From Leptospira meyeri (GTDB taxonomy: Bacteria; Spirochaetota; Leptospiria; Leptospirales; Leptospiraceae): a stretch of 64,000 bases of DNA. This document shows, in pieces, positions 46,828-56,742 of this stretch. The notes below the pieces were generated by a model, which saw nothing but the letters and a program-made list of their open reading frames with translations, was not told the origin of the DNA and did not search any database. The DNA is taken from NCBI RefSeq assembly GCF_004368965.1, contig NZ_SORO01000001.1:2326001-2390000 (forward strand), given 5' to 3'. Made by a program: the position numbers and the translations under genes. Numbering within the stretch: the stretch's first letter is position 1; the number at the start of each line of letters is the position of its first letter.

Positions 46828-47199
46828 ATGAATCTATTTCGAATCATCTATTGAGTATCAACAGTGATCCTTTCTTTTCTAATGCTTTTCAGTGCCGTTA
46901 GTTATTTTATGAATCCCGAAATCGCAGTCGGTTTTAATCGATTAGGTTTCCCTGATTATTTTAGAGTGGAATTAGGAATTGCGAAACTGATTGGATCGTT
47001 AATCATTCTTGTTCCACAAATTTCCCGCCGATTCAAGGAATGGGCATATGTCGGGTTTGGAATTACTTTTATTTCGGCTGCGATTGCACATTTGCGAAGT
47101 GGAGATTCTGTATCTACAGTAATTGCACCTATCGTTATATTTGGTATATTGACTGTCTCTTATGTTTTTTATTATAAGACACAACCAGTATCAGTGTGA
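46828..47199 (+). pseudogene. DoxX-like membrane protein interrupted by an in-frame TGA at codon 9
   Basis: ATG 46828 has AGGAG six bases upstream and opens MNLFRIIY, then TGA (46852-46854), then continues in the same frame as VSTVILSFLMLFSAVSYF and 105 more residues with DoxX-like features (four helices; ELGIAKLIGSLIILVP; AAIAHLRSGD). Relatives usually have Trp at this place (YW-x-S), so a TGG-to-TGA change explains it. A GTG at 46864 could restart translation but has no ribosome site and would cut the first helix. Either a fresh pseudogene, a sequencing error, or readthrough. Confidence 0.7.
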
Positions 47200-47225
47200 C
47201 CGTTCTAATCTAGATATTTACGGAC

Positions 47226-48323
47226 TTAAATAGAAAAGTATTTATAAACGTTAGCTAACGATTGAATTGCATTGTGCCAAAGGAAACGGTTTACATTAAC
47301 TAGACCTTTCTTTTGGTAATCTTTTAGTATTTTATCATTCGATAATAAAAAGAGAATTTTAGATTTTAAATTTTCTTTAGAGTAGGGATCGAAGTATTCT
47401 GCTGTAGATCCTAAAACTTCAGGTAGGACACTAACATTAGAAGAAAGGACAACTGTGCCAACACTTTGTGATTCCAATACTGGAAATCCAAATCCTTCAT
47501 ACAAAGAAGGGAAAATAAAAAGTTTTGCTCCTTGATATGCAAGAGGTAGTTCTTCATACGGCAAGTGCGGAAGAAAAAAAATTAAATTTGGGTATTTGTC
47601 TTTAAATGCTCGTAGTTCTGTTGGAATTTCTTTGCTGATTCCTCCAATCACAAGCGGAAGATTTATTTTTTTTTCTTTCCATAATTCTTCTATGGTTTCT
47701 AATAAAAAAGGAAAGTTTTTGTGAGCTTTTCCAATTCCAACTGTGAAAAGATAAGATTTTGGAAGGGATTGTTTTTTTAAAAAAACGTTTAAATTCGCTA
47801 ATGGTTTTTTCAAAAAAATCTTTCTATCAATTCCGTTATACACCACAGAAATCTTATCTTCCAGATACCCAAAAGATTGCACCAAATCCTGTTTGGTGTA
47901 TTCGGAAACTGTAATGATTTTACGAGCAAACCATTTGATCCATCGAAAGACAATTTGCATATATATACGTTTAACGAGAGAACTATGTGCTGCCTTAAAA
48001 TGATAAGGAATGAGATCGTGAATGGTAACAATGCATTTCCGAATGTATGGGAAGGGAATGTTAAAATGAGGGATGTCCAAAAGATCCATTTCACCCATTC
48101 TGCGATGACCTAAAAATTCTTTTGGGGAATAGATACTAGATTTGTATTCAATGATTTCTGCGTGTTTGGGAAGATTGTATTTTTTTAAAACGGTAGGATC
48201 ACCAAAGATAAACAATTCTGCACTCTCAGTCGAAATGGGCCAAAATTTTAAAATATGTTGGATCCGAATCCCAATCCCAGAATTTTCGATCATCCGTGCA
48301 TCGTATCCAATTTTTAGCCGCAT
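47226..48323 (-). CDS. Glycosyltransferase, GT4 family
   Basis: 365 residues, GT-B fold: GYDARMIENSGIGIRIQ at the start, IPHFNIPF, TIHDLIPYHF, ITVSEYTKQDL, VYNGID, and the nucleotide-sugar site SLYEGFGFPVLESQSVGT (E-x7-E) near 285. Retaining sugar transfer, possibly for lipopolysaccharide; donor and acceptor unknown. Isolated, not in a visible O-antigen cluster. Confidence 0.85.
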   Translation of the reverse strand: MRLKIGYDARMIENSGIGIRIQHILKFWPISTESAELFIFGDPTVLKKYNLPKHAEIIEYKSSIYSPKEFLGHRRMGEMDLLDIPHFNIPFPYIRKCIVTIHDLIPYHFKAAHSSLVKRIYMQIVFRWIKWFARKIITVSEYTKQDLVQSFGYLEDKISVVYNGIDRKIFLKKPLANLNVFLKKQSLPKSYLFTVGIGKAHKNFPFLLETIEELWKEKKINLPLVIGGISKEIPTELRAFKDKYPNLIFFLPHLPYEELPLAYQGAKLFIFPSLYEGFGFPVLESQSVGTVVLSSNVSVLPEVLGSTAEYFDPYSKENLKSKILFLLSNDKILKDYQKKGLVNVNRFLWHNAIQSLANVYKYFSI

Positions 48324-48474
48324 CCGTAATTGATTATGTCCTTTAGAATTAATTTAAAAAAAGGAAATGTATCTTTTCCTTTAAAGTCAAGTCTAGTCAA
48401 ATTAGTAGTAATTATTCTGCATTCATAATTTGGGATGTAGAATAGGTGGAACATATCATTCAAAAAGGAATCGG

Positions 48475-49026
48475 ATGGAAAACTTAATCGAAGAAATCCT
48501 AAAACAAATTGGTGAAGATCCTTCAAGAGAGGGTCTTGTGAAAACGCCCAACCGTGTGAAAAAGGCTTATGACTTTTTGACCAGTGGGTATAAGGCTGAT
48601 TTGAATCAAATTGTGAATGGAGCGATCTTTGAAGAAAGCACAACCGGCATGGTTTTGGTAAGAGATATCGAGATGTATTCCTTGTGCGAACATCATTTAC
48701 TTCCTTTTTATGGAAGAGCCCATGTTGCTTATATTCCCAATAAAAAGATTATAGGAATTAGTAAAATTCCAAGGATTGTCGATGTGTTTGCACGTCGACT
48801 GCAGGTCCAAGAACGTCTCACCGATCAAATTGCCCAAGCCATCCAAGAAACCTTAGATCCTTTAGGTGTAGGTGTAGTCATTAAGGCCAAACATTTATGT
48901 ATGATGATGCGTGGTGTGGAAAAACAGAATTCAGAACTATTTACTTCTAGTCTACTTGGCCTATTCAAAACAGATCCCACTACTCGGAGTGAGTTTTTAG
49001 ATTTGATCCGAACCGGTTCCCATTAA
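48475..49026 (+). CDS. folE: GTP cyclohydrolase I
   Basis: First step of tetrahydrofolate synthesis and source of dihydroneopterin triphosphate for queuosine. About 183 residues: [39 protein letters not shown] (zinc Cys and His), [23 protein letters not shown], and [10 protein letters not shown] (second zinc Cys). ATG follows AAGGAA; the frame extends 15 codons upstream from a TTG without family support. queE, in the queuosine pathway, is 12.8 kb away. Confidence 0.93.
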   Translation: MENLIEEILKQIGEDPSREGLVKTPNRVKKAYDFLTSGYKADLNQIVNGAIFEESTTGMVLVRDIEMYSLCEHHLLPFYGRAHVAYIPNKKIIGISKIPRIVDVFARRLQVQERLTDQIAQAIQETLDPLGVGVVIKAKHLCMMMRGVEKQNSELFTSSLLGLFKTDPTTRSEFLDLIRTGSH

Positions 49027-49057
49027 GTTCAATTTTTAAATTCAAATTTTCAGATTC

Positions 49058-49089
49058 ATGCTGGACTTTTTTCAAAAAAAGTTCAGCAT
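49058..49089 (+). terminator. Terminator of folE
   Basis: 15-bp stem with one G-T pair and a two-base loop; runs of T on the left arm and A on the right, followed by a T-rich stretch. Lies just before the acs ribosome site. Confidence 0.65.
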
Positions 49090-49109
49090 TCTTTCTCTAG
49101 AGGGAATCT

Positions 49110-51074
49110 ATGCCGAAAGAAAGAATCGTGGCACCGTCCAAAGACTTCGCAAAGTTAGCGAACGTTAGCTTAAAAGAATACAAATCCAAATACAAAGAGT
49201 CCATAGAAAAACCGGAAAAATTTTGGGCTGAACAAGCAAAACGCCTAACATGGTTTAAAAAATGGACAAAAGTTTTAAAACACGATTTTGCTAAGGCAAA
49301 AGCAGAATGGTTTGTAGGTGGAAAACTCAATGTTTCTTATAATTGTTTAGACAGACATTTAGATTCCCCTTTAAAAAACAAAGCTGCTCTCATTTGGGAA
49401 GGGGACAACCCTGACGAATCCAAAGTTCTTACTTATCATGACCTCCACCGCGAGGTGAATCATTTTGCAAACGTTCTAAAAAAGTTCCATGTGAAAAAAG
49501 GAGACAGAGTTCTCATTTACCTTCCCATGATTCCGGAACTTGCCATTGCAACGCTAGCTTGTACTCGTATTGGTGCCGTCCATTCAGTGGTGTTTGGAGG
49601 ATTTTCTCCGGAAGCACTTCTTGGTCGTATTGAAGATTGTAAACCCACAATTGTGATCACTGCTGATGGTGGCTATCGTGGTGGCAAACCAGTGGAACTC
49701 AAAAAAAATGTAGATATCGCTCTAGATGAAAGTAAATACAAAGTTAAAGATGTAATTGTTGTTAAGCGAACAGGCGATGAAGGAAATTTAAATTGGAAAG
49801 AAGGTAGAGACCACTGGTACCACTACCTGATGAAAGATCCCGACATTAAAAAAGAATGCCCTCCTGTCGTGATGGATTCGGAAGACCCACTTTTCCTTCT
49901 TTATACATCTGGTTCGACGGGAAAACCAAAAGGAGTTCTTCATACCACAGCTGGGTATCTACTCGGTGCCAATCTTACCTTTGCTACCATCTTCGATTAT
50001 AAGGACACGGATACTTATTGGTGTACGGCAGACATTGGTTGGATTACGGGTCACAGTTACATTCTCTATGGGCCTTTGTCGAATGGAGCCACGTCTCTGA
50101 TGTTTGAAGGAGTGCCAAGTTACCCCGATGCAGGAAGGTTTTGGGATGTGATTGATAAATACAAAGTCACTGTGTTTTATACAGCACCAACGGCCATCCG
50201 AGCTCTTATGCGAGAGGGAATCGAACCCATCAAAAAAAGATCTTTAGCTTCTTTACGACTCCTTGGATCCGTGGGTGAACCCATTAACCCAGAAGCTTGG
50301 GAGTGGTATCATACGAATATTGGAAAATCAAAATGCCCAATTGTGGATACTTGGTGGCAAACTGAAACTGGATCCATTATGATCTCTGGAGTTCCAGGAG
50401 CCATCCCCCAAAAACCAGGTTCGGCAAGTTGGCCATTTTATGGAATCCTACCAGTTCTTGTGGACAATGAAGGTGTGGAGATCAAAGACAAAGGCGAAAT
50501 TTCTGGAAACCTATGCATCGCCAAACCTTGGCCTTCCATGATGCGAGGAGTGTACGGAGATCCAAAACGGTTCTTTGATACATACTTTTCTCAATTCAAA
50601 GGGTATTACTTCACAGGTGATGGTGCCAACAGAGACAAAGATGGATACTTTCGCATCACAGGACGAGTCGATGATGTCTTAAATGTTTCGGGACACAGAA
50701 TTGGTTCTGCTGAAGTGGAAAGTGCTCTTGTAGAACATAAATCCGTTGCCGAAGCTGCAGTCGTCGGTTTTCCGCATGATATCAAAGGCCAAGGGATTTA
50801 TGCCTATGTAACGGTGAAACATGGTGTCACTACCAATGACGCTTTGAAAAAAGAACTCATTGCTATGGTAGAAAAAGTGATTGGTAAAATTGCAAGACCA
50901 GAAGTCATCCACTGGGCACCAGGACTTCCGAAAACCAGGTCAGGGAAAATCATGCGCCGAATTTTAAGAAAAATTGCCAATAACGAATTTGATACTTTAG
51001 GGGATATTAGCACACTTGCCGATCCATCCGTAGTACAGTCGTTAATTGACGATAAGAAAAAGTTCCATAGTTAA
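49110..51074 (+). CDS. acs: Acetyl-CoA synthetase (AMP-forming)
   Basis: Activates acetate to acetyl-CoA via acetyl-AMP. 654 residues: N-terminal ACAS_N ([16 protein letters not shown]); P-loop-like [20 protein letters not shown] near 268; [12 protein letters not shown] near 415; [20 protein letters not shown] near 525; C-terminal [17 protein letters not shown] with the catalytic, acetylatable Lys. AGAGGG upstream of the ATG. Confidence 0.95.
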   Translation: MPKERIVAPSKDFAKLANVSLKEYKSKYKESIEKPEKFWAEQAKRLTWFKKWTKVLKHDFAKAKAEWFVGGKLNVSYNCLDRHLDSPLKNKAALIWEGDNPDESKVLTYHDLHREVNHFANVLKKFHVKKGDRVLIYLPMIPELAIATLACTRIGAVHSVVFGGFSPEALLGRIEDCKPTIVITADGGYRGGKPVELKKNVDIALDESKYKVKDVIVVKRTGDEGNLNWKEGRDHWYHYLMKDPDIKKECPPVVMDSEDPLFLLYTSGSTGKPKGVLHTTAGYLLGANLTFATIFDYKDTDTYWCTADIGWITGHSYILYGPLSNGATSLMFEGVPSYPDAGRFWDVIDKYKVTVFYTAPTAIRALMREGIEPIKKRSLASLRLLGSVGEPINPEAWEWYHTNIGKSKCPIVDTWWQTETGSIMISGVPGAIPQKPGSASWPFYGILPVLVDNEGVEIKDKGEISGNLCIAKPWPSMMRGVYGDPKRFFDTYFSQFKGYYFTGDGANRDKDGYFRITGRVDDVLNVSGHRIGSAEVESALVEHKSVAEAAVVGFPHDIKGQGIYAYVTVKHGVTTNDALKKELIAMVEKVIGKIARPEVIHWAPGLPKTRSGKIMRRILRKIANNEFDTLGDISTLADPSVVQSLIDDKKKFHS

Positions 51075-51095
51075 GACCGGTTTTAGTCTCTTATT

Positions 51096-52265
51096 TTAAA
51101 GATCCTGCGGGAGGGCAGAAAACACTCCCATTACCCGCAGGAATTCTGATTCTTCAAATTCCATATCCCGTTCTTTTAATTTCTGCCGGTATTCGTTAGC
51201 CTTTGTCACATCTCGATTGGAAAACCAAGAGATACAAAATAGTAAATATTCTCTATTTTTGCGGTAAGTGTACTGGTGGTTTTCGAGTTCAGTGGCAGTG
51301 AGTTTGTTTTGATTTTTAAAATCTTTTACCAATGAATCGATGGCAAGGGTGTCTCTATCTTTTCCAAGATTCGCATAACTTTGACGAATGAGAAATAAAA
51401 TTTCTCCTGCATCCGAATCGGGAAAAAATTTAAGTAAATTGTAAAAACCTCTTCGAAATAAAGATAAAGCCTCTAGGTATCTTTGTTTTTCTTGGAGGTA
51501 CACTCCGTAACGCGTGAAGTATCTGGTTTCATTTAAAAAAACAGTACTTGTCCATTGGTAGGCTTGTTCTAAAAGTTCGGATTCTCTTCCCCTACGTGCC
51601 AAGATAAGAGTTTCATACATAGTTTCTTCGCGAGGAAAGTACACCAAGTATCGCAAACTTAAATCATCTGCTTCTTTCCATTTTTTGTTTTTGATATTTT
51701 TCAAAAGGCTTGTTTGTAAGGCTTCTTTTTCCGAAACAAAGGTTTTGTCTGATTCTAATATTTGGATATAGGATTCATAATCGGATTCCAATCCAAGTTG
51801 TCTGGATAAAATGGCAGCGGTAAACAATCTGTACTTTGCATTTGGTTTTTGTTCTAAATACAATTTCGTATAGAACAAAGCTTCTTTTTGTTTTCTTTCC
51901 TTTTCGTAAAAATCAGCAACATAAAGAACCAAATCGAGTTGGTCTTTTTTCTTTTTGATGGATTCTTCATAGGCATGAATTCCATCGAAGATTTGTCCAA
52001 GCTTCATATGGGCACGTGCTGCTAAATTATAGTACCGAAAGTCCGGATCTGGATTTAATTCTTTGGCTTTGATGAGAAAATCGAAGGCTTTGGCTGGGGT
52101 TTCTTGGACAATTTTGTCTTCTGCCATCCTCAAAAGATCTTCATATCCATAAAAAACTTTAACGGGGTTCAGAACCTCTGTTTCTGCTAAATTTGGATTG
52201 GAAACTAGAAATAGACTTGTTACCAGAACACCAAATTGCCATATTCTCCTAGACCGAAGTATCAT
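51096..52265 (-). CDS. Secreted TPR-repeat protein
   Basis: 389 residues with a signal peptide (LVTSLFLVSNPNLAET). Helical repeats of TPR type: AFDFLIKAKELNPDPDFRYY, LAARAHMKLGQIFDGIHAYEESI, KEALFYTKLYLEQKPNAKYR, RYLEALSLFRRGFYNLLKF. Probably a periplasmic scaffold; partner unknown. Divergent from hppA. Confidence 0.7.
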   Translation of the reverse strand: MILRSRRIWQFGVLVTSLFLVSNPNLAETEVLNPVKVFYGYEDLLRMAEDKIVQETPAKAFDFLIKAKELNPDPDFRYYNLAARAHMKLGQIFDGIHAYEESIKKKKDQLDLVLYVADFYEKERKQKEALFYTKLYLEQKPNAKYRLFTAAILSRQLGLESDYESYIQILESDKTFVSEKEALQTSLLKNIKNKKWKEADDLSLRYLVYFPREETMYETLILARRGRESELLEQAYQWTSTVFLNETRYFTRYGVYLQEKQRYLEALSLFRRGFYNLLKFFPDSDAGEILFLIRQSYANLGKDRDTLAIDSLVKDFKNQNKLTATELENHQYTYRKNREYLLFCISWFSNRDVTKANEYRQKLKERDMEFEESEFLRVMGVFSALPQDL

Positions 52266-52335
52266 CTATGGATTCTCATCGGTCATCTTCTAAATAATCT
52301 TAGAAATTCAAATAAACAATCTCAAAGAGGATCTC

Positions 52336-54483
52336 ATGAATGTAGAGTTAATCATCATCGTCATGGCACTAGTTTCCATTGTCACGGCGATATTCTACGC
52401 GGCTCGGGTGGTTCGCATCCAAGTGGGCGCAGGCGGTGGAAGCGAAAAAGAAACCGCTAAATTGAAAGAAATCTCCGCAGCGATCGCAGAAGGGGCTATG
52501 GCCTTCCTTCTTAGAGAATACCGAGTCATTTTGCTATTTATCAGTTTCATGACGGTTCTCATCTATTTACTTTTGGATAATCCAAAAACTGAGTTCAACG
52601 AAGGAATTTATACTGCCGTTGCTTTTGTTTCCGGTGCCCTCATTTCTTGCCTTTCTGGTTTTATTGGAATGAAAATTGCGACTGCTGGTAACGTTCGCAC
52701 TGCAGAAGCTGCTAAAACTTCGCTTTCGAAAGCTTTCCGCGTGGCTTATGATTCTGGAGCTGTAATGGGTTTTGGTCTTATAGGTCTTGCGGTTCTTGGA
52801 ATGATTGGACTTTTCCTTCTATTCACAGGAACAAACGTGGGAGTTGCGAAACACATCCTTATGGAATCACTTGCTGGTTTTGGTCTCGGTGGATCTTCCG
52901 TAGCACTTTTTGGTCGCGTGGGTGGTGGTATTTACACCAAAGCTGCTGATGTTGGTGCTGACCTTGTTGGTAAGGTAGAAAAAGGAATTCCAGAAGATGA
53001 TCCAAGGAACCCAGCAACAATTGCTGATAACGTGGGAGACAACGTCGGTGATATTGCTGGTATGGGTGCTGACCTTTTTGGTTCGGCAGCGGAAGCAACT
53101 TGTGCGGCTCTAGTCATAGGTGCAACAGCATCTGCTCTTGCTGACAATAACTCGGCTCTACTCTATCCACTTTTAATTTCTGCTATTGGAATTCCAGCTT
53201 CTCTTATCACTACTTTCTTTGCTCGTGTGAAAGAAGGTGGAAATGTAGAAAAAGCTCTCAAACTCCAACTTTGGATTTCTACGTTCATCGTAGCTGCAGC
53301 TCTTTATTTTGTAACTGACATCTTTATGATCGATAGTTTCCAAATCGGAGACAAAACCATCACCAAATGGAATGTTTACACTTCAGTCGCATTAGGTTTG
53401 TTTGCTGGTATGTTCATTGGTTGGATCACTGAGATTTATACTTCTCATTCTTACAAGCCTGTGCGCGAAGTGGCCGATGCTTGTGATACTGGTGCTGCGA
53501 CGAACATCATCTACGGACTTGCTCTTGGTTACAAATCAACAGTAGTTCCAGTGATTTTACTTGTGATCGTAATTGTAATTTCTAATATACTTGCTGGTAT
53601 GTATGGGATCGCAATCGCAGCTATTGGTATGATTTCTACCATTGCCATTGGTCTTACGATCGATGCTTACGGTCCAGTTTCTGACAACGCTGGTGGAATT
53701 GCTGAGATGGCGGAACTCGGAAAAGAAGTTCGTGACAGAACTGACAATTTGGATGCAGCGGGAAACACCACTGCGGCCGTTGGAAAAGGTTTTGCGATTG
53801 GTTCTGCGGCTTTAACTTCCCTTGCACTATTTGCTGCTTTTATCACAAGAACACAAAATGCTTCTAAAGAACTGGGAGAAGGTGCGATTGACCTCACTTC
53901 GATTGAACTTTTGGATCCTTTGGTTTTTGGAGGTCTTCTATTTGGTGCCATGCTTCCATTTATCTTTTCTGCGATGACTATGAAGTCTGTAGGAAAGGCT
54001 GCTCTTGATATGGTAAAAGAAGTTCGTCGCCAATTCAAAGAGATCCCTGGCCTTATGGAAGGAAAAGCGAAACCTGAGTATGCAAAATGTGTAGATATTT
54101 CTACTTCTGCTGCTCTTCGTGAGATGATTCCTCCTGGCCTTCTCGTTCTTCTTAGCCCAATTGTCGTTGGATACTTGTTTGGTGTGAAGTCTCTTGCTGG
54201 TCTTCTTGCTGGTGCCCTAGTTTCTGGTGTGGTTCTTGCGATCTCATCTGCTAACTCTGGTGGAGCATGGGACAACGCTAAAAAGTACATCGAAAAAACA
54301 GCTGGTGGAAAAGGTTCAGAAAAACACAAAGCTGCCGTTGTGGGTGATACAGTAGGCGATCCGTTCAAGGATACTTCTGGTCCTGCCATCAACATTCTCA
54401 TCAAACTAATGGCGATCACATCACTTGTGTTTGCTGAGTTTTTTGTGACAAAAGGCGGAATCATTTTAAATTTCTTTAGATAA
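52336..54483 (+). CDS. hppA: Membrane-bound ion-pumping pyrophosphatase
   Basis: Hydrolyses PPi to pump H+ or Na+. 715 residues, about 16 membrane helices. Catalytic loops: [72 protein letters not shown]. In [18 protein letters not shown] the residue at the K+-dependence position is Ala, not Lys, so it should be of the K+-requiring subfamily. H+ versus Na+ not settled here. Strong ribosome site AGAGGA. Confidence 0.95.
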   Translation: MNVELIIIVMALVSIVTAIFYAARVVRIQVGAGGGSEKETAKLKEISAAIAEGAMAFLLREYRVILLFISFMTVLIYLLLDNPKTEFNEGIYTAVAFVSGALISCLSGFIGMKIATAGNVRTAEAAKTSLSKAFRVAYDSGAVMGFGLIGLAVLGMIGLFLLFTGTNVGVAKHILMESLAGFGLGGSSVALFGRVGGGIYTKAADVGADLVGKVEKGIPEDDPRNPATIADNVGDNVGDIAGMGADLFGSAAEATCAALVIGATASALADNNSALLYPLLISAIGIPASLITTFFARVKEGGNVEKALKLQLWISTFIVAAALYFVTDIFMIDSFQIGDKTITKWNVYTSVALGLFAGMFIGWITEIYTSHSYKPVREVADACDTGAATNIIYGLALGYKSTVVPVILLVIVIVISNILAGMYGIAIAAIGMISTIAIGLTIDAYGPVSDNAGGIAEMAELGKEVRDRTDNLDAAGNTTAAVGKGFAIGSAALTSLALFAAFITRTQNASKELGEGAIDLTSIELLDPLVFGGLLFGAMLPFIFSAMTMKSVGKAALDMVKEVRRQFKEIPGLMEGKAKPEYAKCVDISTSAALREMIPPGLLVLLSPIVVGYLFGVKSLAGLLAGALVSGVVLAISSANSGGAWDNAKKYIEKTAGGKGSEKHKAAVVGDTVGDPFKDTSGPAINILIKLMAITSLVFAEFFVTKGGIILNFFR

Positions 54484-54510
54484 GAAATTGAATTTGAGAA
54501 CACAAAAATT

Positions 54511-54542
54511 TTGTGGAGAATTTCTTTAGAAATTTTCCACAA
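54511..54542 (+). repeat. Hairpin after hppA
   Basis: TTGTGGA/TCCACAA and AATTTCT/AGAAATT arms separated by single mismatches, loop of two. Directly precedes the terminator; likely part of a two-stem 3' end. Confidence 0.55.
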
Positions 54543-54580
54543 ACATTAGATTCGATTTTCCAAAATGGAAAATGAAATAG

Positions 54581-54607
54581 AGCCGGCGGAAACGTCGGCT
54601 TTTTTTA
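54581..54607 (+). terminator. Rho-independent terminator of hppA
   Basis: Stem AGCCGGCG/CGTCGGCT (one G-T pair) with a GAAA tetraloop followed by seven T. The T-run reaches the stop codon of the convergent lipoprotein gene. Confidence 0.9.
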
Positions 54608-55027
54608 TAGGGTTGTAAAACTGAAACTTGTGTTGGTGCCTAGAGTTAGCCCAAAGATCGACTGGATGTTTTGGTTTAGTGTGATGGTGTAAGTGGTTCC
54701 TGTTGTTAGCGCACTCGCCGGTGTTAGTGTAATGGTTCTGTTGGAAGCACCACCACTAAGACTTGGACAAGAAGGGGAACAACTAATATTGGTATTGAGT
54801 GAGGTGGACTCAATGGCTTGGGTCATCACGATGGTGATTGTGGGGTTTAAGGAAACACCTGTGGCTCCATTACTGGGGTTTGTTGATTCAATGGTAAAGT
54901 TGGCTGAGGTTTGCGTGACTAGTGGAAGCACGAGAACTCCCAATAGCGAAGGTTGTGGCTCAGGGAGACAGGCCAGGGAGGAAAAAACAAACAAGATTGA
55001 AATTTGAATTTTCTTCCACATTTTCAT
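54605..55027 (-). CDS. Lipoprotein with one Big_5-type Ig-like domain
   Basis: 140 residues. Lipobox SLAC (Cys20); the mature part is one bacterial Ig-like domain: STNPSNGATGVSLNPTITIVMTQAI, then TLTPASALTTGTTYTITLNQNI and the end TSFSFTTL. Two Cys in ISCSPSCPS may pair. Probable surface or periplasmic binding module. Last gene of the 55-59 kb cluster, 21 bp after the TRL-like gene. Confidence 0.75.
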   Translation of the reverse strand: MKMWKKIQISILFVFSSLACLPEPQPSLLGVLVLPLVTQTSANFTIESTNPSNGATGVSLNPTITIVMTQAIESTSLNTNISCSPSCPSLSGGASNRTITLTPASALTTGTTYTITLNQNIQSIFGLTLGTNTSFSFTTL

Positions 55028-55048
55028 TGATTCTAGATTTAGTTTCGA

Positions 55049-55444
55049 CTAATTTCCCTTGGTTATTGTGCATAGTTTTGCGTAAATCCCCAAGAAATTA
55101 TAACTTTCTAGTTCAATAGACGTAATTTCTCTGATATTTCCATTCTTTTGTGACATTTCTACAGAAGCATCACCGAGGGCGAGAAGGCCAAGGTAGGATT
55201 TGGCACAAGAGGTTCCTTCTTTCGTTCCGGAGATGCCAGTCTCCATCATCCCAATCCTTTGGTCTTCGTATAAGAGGCCTTGGGTTCCAAAACCTGAGCT
55301 AGCGCACGTGAGTAAAAAAAAAGAACAAAAGAATGGAATTAGAACGTAGATCCTTTGCTCGATGGTTTTATTTTTTAAGTTCCTGGTCCAGAATTTTAGA
55401 TAGTTTGTTTTGTAAGAGGATGATGTCGTCATATAGTTTTTCAA
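55049..55444 (-). CDS. TRL-like lipoprotein (second copy)
   Basis: Lipobox LLTC (CASSG). The mature part fits the TRL-like family: GTSCAKSYLGLLALGDASVEMSQKNGNIREITSIE and NFLGIYAKLCTITKG, two conserved Cys. Function of the family unknown. As started at 55444 the signal would have about 40 residues before the hydrophobic core and overlap the coiled-coil gene by 77 bp; no better ATG/GTG/TTG is visible, so the true start is unclear. Confidence 0.6.
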   Translation of the reverse strand: MKNYMTTSSSYKTNYLKFWTRNLKNKTIEQRIYVLIPFFCSFFLLTCASSGFGTQGLLYEDQRIGMMETGISGTKEGTSCAKSYLGLLALGDASVEMSQKNGNIREITSIELESYNFLGIYAKLCTITKGN

Positions 55445-55613
55445 TTTGTTCTTCTTTTTTTCGAATCTTGTCCGTTAGTGCATCCAATGATTTATTGGAA
55501 GTATTGTTTTTTTTGGAATGAAATTCTTTTAGTTTGGAATCTATCTCTTCGTAGATTAATCCGCTTTTTATTTTCTTTGCGAATTCTTTGAGTGAATCAA
55601 TATTCTGTTTCAT
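55368..55613 (-). CDS. Small coiled-coil protein
   Basis: About 81 residues, almost all helical and charged: KEFAKKIKSGLIYEEIDSKL, then LDALTDKIRKKEEQIEKLYDD with heptad-like Leu/Ile spacing. No signal peptide, so cytoplasmic. ATG 55613 overlaps the upstream TRL-like stop as ATGA. No family recognised. Confidence 0.6.
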   Translation of the reverse strand: MKQNIDSLKEFAKKIKSGLIYEEIDSKLKEFHSKKNNTSNKSLDALTDKIRKKEEQIEKLYDDIILLQNKLSKILDQELKK

Positions 55614-55927
55614 CGGCCTACGATGTGCAAACAAAGTTCTTGGAAAAAGAAATATTGGTTTTTGTAATAATGATCTAAACTATGAATTTCTTTTGGGCGA
55701 GCTTGGCGAGGAATGAAATCTAAACTTGCATTTCCAATGCTTACCAAACCGAAATAATTTGTAATACAGGATTCAACAAACGTATCGGTTGGTAATGGCA
55801 CTTTTCCCGGAGAGTACCATCCTTCTTGACCTTTGTTTTTGAATATAGTCATTGAAGGATTTCCAATTTGAATACTCAAACATTGGAGTATAAAGAGAAC
55901 CATTGGGAAAAACAAAAAACGTTTCAT
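55610..55927 (-). CDS. TRL-like lipoprotein (first copy)
   Basis: About 105 residues: MKRFLFFPMVLFILQC is a lipoprotein signal (Cys16). Mature region has C-ITNYFGLVSIGNASLDFI and a Cys near the end (QELCLHIVG), the same layout as the second copy (Cys...GL-x-x-x-G-[DN]-A-S...Cys), but the pair is only distantly similar. Starts one base after the barrel gene stops. Confidence 0.6.
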   Translation of the reverse strand: MKRFLFFPMVLFILQCLSIQIGNPSMTIFKNKGQEGWYSPGKVPLPTDTFVESCITNYFGLVSIGNASLDFIPRQARPKEIHSLDHYYKNQYFFFQELCLHIVGR

Positions 55928-55928
55928 A

Positions 55929-56741
55929 CTACTGACTTGTATCGAAAAAATAGAAATAGGAAAAACGAACTCCCCGATCCATCGCATTGTCTGCTTTTGG
56001 CAGAACACCCAATAAAACCGAAAAACTAAAAGTTCCAAAACTTTCTGTGTTCATAGAGATTCCTGGATAAAGATTAAAATATCGTAGGTTTTTATCAGCA
56101 ATTTTGTCCAAAGGTTCCCTATATTCAAGTTCAGTAAAAATTCGAACTGAGTCTGCAATAGCAAAAGATGGCGCAATTCCAACTTGATAATAACGTTTGA
56201 ATTCTTCCAAACTAGATTCTTTCCCATGCCTGTTTGTTTCAGTTTGAAAACGAAACTCTGACATGATTTGAAAAATGCCATATTTATAACCCAATCCGAA
56301 GTTTGGTCGGACTAAATAGAAATCTGGATTTTCTCTTTCTCTGAATTCTGTATTTCTTTTCTTATCATAGAGTCTCAATCCCGCTCCGATTAAAAATTGG
56401 GAAGAACCATTTTCAAAAATTTTGCCATATTTGATTCCAGCATTCCAACGATCCCAAGTGATTTCCTTTGCAGTATCAGTTTGCGAATATTGGTTTCTGC
56501 CGATGGAAGTAACAACTGAAAATGACTCGGTGAGTTTATATTCCCCTTCTATATTTAGGTTTTTGTTTATTTCTTTGACTTGGTTGAAGTCTTTGTCCCA
56601 ATAACTGAGATTTCCTCTGAGTTTTGTATAAACAGCAACCGGTTCAATTTGAAGCGGATGTGCAAATCCATTGTTTGCCGCTTGAGAGAACAAAGACGAA
56701 GTTACAAAAAGAAAAAAGAGAGCGATAATTTTATTTTTCAT
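55929..56741 (-). CDS. Outer-membrane beta-barrel protein
   Basis: 270 residues; signal peptide IIALFFLFVTSSLFSQ. Alternating strands with aromatic girdles (GNLSYWDKDF, SFSVVTSIGRNQY, WNAGIKYGKIF, FGLGYKYGIF, FSFSVLLGV) and ending FSYFYFF; looks like a small 8-12 strand barrel. Starts 1 bp after the SGNH lipoprotein stop. Function unknown. Confidence 0.65.
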   Translation of the reverse strand: MKNKIIALFFLFVTSSLFSQAANNGFAHPLQIEPVAVYTKLRGNLSYWDKDFNQVKEINKNLNIEGEYKLTESFSVVTSIGRNQYSQTDTAKEITWDRWNAGIKYGKIFENGSSQFLIGAGLRLYDKKRNTEFRERENPDFYLVRPNFGLGYKYGIFQIMSEFRFQTETNRHGKESSLEEFKRYYQVGIAPSFAIADSVRIFTELEYREPLDKIADKNLRYFNLYPGISMNTESFGTFSFSVLLGVLPKADNAMDRGVRFSYFYFFDTSQ

Positions 56742-56742
56742 A

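Noticed and set aside
53667..54542. 291-codon minus-strand ORF opposite hppA
   Set aside because: Shadow of the hppA frame, running through its 3' hairpin.
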